Positions 5,882-7,492 of a DNA stretch of 7,492 bases are shown here, piece by piece. The position numbers and the translations under genes were made by a program. The DNA lies in contig JAUWMJ010000143.1 of assembly GCA_030613225.1 (NCBI GenBank), positions 1 through 7,492 on the forward strand, given 5' to 3'. Numbering within the stretch: position 1 is the stretch's first letter; every line of letters starts with the position of its first letter. Source of the DNA: Desulfobacterales bacterium (GTDB lineage: Bacteria > Desulfobacterota > Desulfobacteria > Desulfobacterales > JAUWMJ01). The notes under the pieces are model-generated. The model had not been told where the DNA came from. It did no database searches and saw only the letters and a program-made list of their open reading frames with translations.

Positions 5882-6244
5882 ATGGAAAGCTTTAATAAAA
5901 GCATGGTTTTTAGCTGTTTGATTAAAAAGGAAGATAATTTATTTGTTGCCCACTGTTTAGAGTTAGACATTGTTGCTACTGCTTCAACTCTAAAGGATGC
6001 CCGAAGCGACTTATATGATTTGATTTTGGCTCAGGTGGACTATGCTTTCAGTAATGACAACCTTGAAAACCTTTATCATCCTGCGCCCTCTGGTGTTTGG
6101 AAAGAATTTTATAATTGCAAAACCCAGACAGAAGATCAAATGCATCTTGAATCATCCTTTCAGAAAAAGCGAACTGTTAAAAAGTTCGTCCCCCCGCAGA
6201 TAACTGCTAAGACATGCCTTTCCGCAAGTGTCGGCTATGCCTAA
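5882..6244 (+). CDS. hicB: HicB-like antitoxin
   Basis: The first 60-70 residues resemble the HicB partial RNase H-like fold: MESFNKSMVFSCLIKKEDN, then LFVAHCLELDIVATASTLKDARSDLYDLI (about 40-68), the core 'aHCleLdivatg.t...A..dL' pattern. Such proteins bind and neutralise the HicA mRNA interferase and usually repress their own promoter. The remainder (APSGVWKEFYNC, then a polar tail with KKRTVKKFV) is not a canonical ribbon-helix-helix or HTH, so autoregulation is uncertain. The ATG at 5882 has GGGAG eight bases upstream. The TAA overlaps the start of the toxin gene. Order is antitoxin first, unlike the hicA-hicB order of E. coli. Confidence 0.7.
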   Translation: MESFNKSMVFSCLIKKEDNLFVAHCLELDIVATASTLKDARSDLYDLILAQVDYAFSNDNLENLYHPAPSGVWKEFYNCKTQTEDQMHLESSFQKKRTVKKFVPPQITAKTCLSASVGYA

Positions 6245-6476
6245 AAGACCTTTAAAGCTTAGGGAATTATTAAAAAAGTTAAAACCATACGGCATAGTTC
6301 CTATGTCAAAAGGAAGAGGCAAGGGCTCAGAAATAATTCTTGTAAAACGAGATTCGCTAAAATCAATGAAGGGGCTTCAGTACCCAATAAAAAACCATGG
6401 CATGGGGAAGGAAATTTATATCCCTGTTATAAATGCCTTGCTAAGGCGTTTTAAAATAAAAGACTTCTGGGATTAA
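6237..6476 (+). CDS. hicA: HicA-like mRNA interferase toxin
   Basis: A 79-residue basic protein reading MPKRPLKLRELLKKLKPYGI, with a KGRGKGSEIILVKRD strand pair, then YPIKNHGMGKEIYIPVINALLRRFKI. This follows the HicA/YcfA double-stranded-RNA-binding-like fold, in which the conserved His before the final helix (here H54 in KNHG) is the catalytic residue cutting mRNA. The ATG at 6237 fits family starts; a GTG at 6228 would add three residues. It overlaps hicB by 8 bp, indicating coupling so that antitoxin is made first. The GSEIIL spacing is divergent from the usual GSHH form, so activity should not be assumed. Confidence 0.72.
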   Translation: MPKRPLKLRELLKKLKPYGIVPMSKGRGKGSEIILVKRDSLKSMKGLQYPIKNHGMGKEIYIPVINALLRRFKIKDFWD

Positions 6477-6534
6477 CCTTACCTGTAGTGAAAGACTTTG
6501 CAAAGAATTATTTGCAGGATTCATCTTATTAACC

Positions 6535-6765
6535 TTAAACAGGTTTTTCTTTTATTTTAAACCATTCCAAAGCATCTAAATAGTGCCCTGTTCTCTCTGG
6601 ATAATCATTAGCAACTAAACCCACAAATTCAGTAAATAAATTGAAAATTACCTCACCAGAATCAACAAAATTCACTATATCCACCAACCTTAACATAAAT
6701 CGTTTGAACATCCGAACCAGGTCATCATTTACCGGAATTTGCCTTGCCTCATTGGTCTTGGTCAT
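6535..6765 (-). pseudogene. Chimeric ORF: integrase fragment fused to an unknown C-terminal sequence
   Basis: The 76-codon frame starts MTKTNEARQIPVNDDLVRMFKRF, which is the tyrosine-recombinase beta-strand region that holds the catalytic Lys and the 'R.vPln..l' motif. The ATG is therefore internal to an older gene. From about residue 25 the sequence (LRLVDIVNFVDSGEVIFNLF, later ERTGHYLDALEWFKIKEKPV) does not look like integrase and I do not recognise it. No Shine-Dalgarno is obvious. It may be a broken gene end or a small protein of another mobile element joined to the remnant. Confidence 0.5.
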
Positions 6766-6837
6766 TGTTAAATAAATAAAACCGTTTCGGATTTGAGACC
6801 ATTTCAGGCCCAGAATTTCAGATTCAACCCTAAAGCC
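6697..6837 (-). pseudogene. Tyrosine recombinase remnant, Arg-I and beta-strand segment
   Basis: On the minus strand GFRVESEILGLKWSQIRNGF leads into IYLTMTKTNEARQIPVNDDLVRMFKR. 'GxRxxEILGLKW' is the first catalytic-arginine box of phage integrases and TKTNEARQIPV the region after it. A TAA at 6838-6840 lies directly before it, so the N-terminal arm-binding and core-binding domains are missing; a terminator of the next gene begins 10 bp further right. It supplies the half of the catalytic domain missing from 4521-4846, in the same orientation and correct order. Confidence 0.75.
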
Positions 6838-6849
6838 TTAGAAAATAAA

Positions 6850-6871
6850 AAACCCGGTCGAAGCCGGGTTT
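6850..6871 (-). terminator. Intrinsic terminator, minus strand
   Basis: AAACCCGG (6850-6857) pairs with CCGGGTTT (6864-6871) around TCGAAG. On the minus strand the stem is followed by TTTTTTATTTT. It is suited to end the barrel-protein transcript, whose stop codon is about 160 bp upstream. Integrase debris begins immediately beyond it, so it marks the accessory-region border. Confidence 0.8.
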
Positions 6872-6914
6872 GCAGTAAGGTATCGTTTGCAAAGGTTATT
6901 GGAGGCCCCAAAAT

Positions 6915-6941
6915 CTGTGATATGGAAGAGATTTCACAGGT
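6915..6941. repeat. Inverted repeat CTGTGA / TCACAG
   Basis: A 6-bp perfect inverted repeat with a 13-15-base loop sits in the 190-bp gap after the barrel gene. On the minus strand it is followed by ATTTTGGGG, too poor a T-run for a confident terminator. Otherwise this gap shows nothing but the terminator at 6850-6871. Confidence 0.35.
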
Positions 6942-7032
6942 TTTAGAACCGCTCAGGAATTTATGATAGCAGATATCAGTAAATGAGGTTCATTTAGATT
7001 TGTTGGAGTAATTTGCGGTTTTCAGATCATAG

Positions 7033-7492
7033 CTATTTAAATCCCGTAAACTTTACAAGTATGCTCATAAATGGCCCTGCATAACGGTCCTTTTCTTCAA
7101 ACCAACTGTCGTTTTTCCTGGCTTCAGAGTCCATATAAAGGCTCCTGTAGCCTAAATTGAAGATCGCTGTATAATTTCTGTTTTTGTAGAATTCATATCC
7201 TGCCCTGATGTCTGCTGTATAATACCAAACGGTATAATCATAACCATCCATTTTACCATCAAAGTGCGCACCACCGCCTACGGCAACAATTCTGAACTTG
7301 CCAAAATTTAATCTACCGCTCAATGCCAGAAAAGGCATGGGAAATAGTTGTGAATCCCCAACGGTTTTACCTCCAGATGAAAATTCCATACCAGTATCAA
7401 GAAGCAAGACACCGAGCCCCAATCCTAAATCATGCTTCTTTCTTATAATCCCATACGTTGTGCTGAGGGAATAGATTCCCATATCAATTTTC
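7033..7492 (-). CDS. Outer-membrane beta-barrel protein, C-terminal part, cut by window edge
   Basis: The frame is open to the right window end (K-I-D precedes the first internal Met), so the N-terminus and any signal peptide are outside. The 152 residues visible show alternating polar/hydrophobic strands with aromatic ends: KHDLGLGLGVLLLDTGMEF, FLALSGRLNFGKFRIVAVGGG, YYTADIRAGYEFY, YTAIFNLGYRSLYM, and a last strand AGPFMSILVKFTGF followed by one Lys. This pattern is typical of outer-membrane barrels inserted by BamA, and the final strand ends in Phe-Lys rather than the usual terminal Phe. No specific function can be assigned. It reads toward the terminator at 6850-6871. Confidence 0.75.
   Translation of the reverse strand, partial: KIDMGIYSLSTTYGIIRKKHDLGLGLGVLLLDTGMEFSSGGKTVGDSQLFPMPFLALSGRLNFGKFRIVAVGGGAHFDGKMDGYDYTVWYYTADIRAGYEFYKNRNYTAIFNLGYRSLYMDSEARKNDSWFEEKDRYAGPFMSILVKFTGFK

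Noticed and set aside
5779..5970. 63-codon minus-strand ORF across the hicB start
   Set aside because: It runs antisense over the hicB promoter and start codon and has no recognisable domain.
6477..7032. Second attachment site matching the tRNA-Pro 3' end
   Set aside because: I looked for a repeat of the tRNA tail at the right end of the accessory region and found none, so the element's right boundary is not defined by an att repeat here.

Overview
The window looks like chromosome from an AT-leaning Gram-negative bacterium, most likely a sulfate-reducing deltaproteobacterium of the Desulfobacterales. That placement is an inference from protein style, an outer-membrane barrel gene and simple-word inverted repeats between genes, not from a marker gene. 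It has two halves: a housekeeping half (about 1-4402) and an accessory half (about 4403-6850). The start of an outer-membrane protein locus follows at the right edge.

Housekeeping half, all protein genes on the minus strand. In transcription order these are an LD-carboxypeptidase (S66 family, 3184-4104), a serine beta-lactamase-fold hydrolase (1840-2937), the actin-like rod-shape protein MreB (507-1550), and the first 72 codons of the 16S rRNA methyltransferase RsmD (1-218, GTG start, cut by the window edge). The first three suggest a cell-wall theme: muropeptide trimming and recycling next to the cytoskeletal organiser of wall growth. The gaps on either side of mreB and between the two hydrolases hold imperfect inverted repeats, each built from a different short word. 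Upstream of the carboxypeptidase lies a 142-bp MITE-like element (4173-4314) that ends 11 bp before a tRNA-Pro(GGG) gene on the plus strand (4326-4402).

Accessory half. The 3' end of the tRNA faces debris of a tyrosine recombinase (integrase) gene, the usual arrangement for an element integrated in a tRNA. Three integrase pieces lie in the same orientation and in gene order on the minus strand. The Arg-I/beta-strand part is at 6697-6837, a central piece at 5530-5667, and a central-to-C-terminal piece with two frameshifts and one stop at 4521-4846. The last two share a 138-bp direct repeat (about 90% identical, no indels) that carries a sigma70-like promoter. Between the pieces sit two compact intact modules. 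One is a minus-strand two-gene operon, a small winged-helix-like protein overlapping by ATGA with a Cys-rich 68-residue protein, with its own promoter and terminator (5019-5656). The other is a plus-strand HicB-HicA-like toxin-antitoxin pair with a near-consensus promoter (5825-6476).

The strongest candidates for something undescribed are the winged-helix/Cys-rich pair, whose upstream region has become an integrase remnant, and the pattern of one integrase gene broken into collinear pieces around toxin-antitoxin-like cargo.
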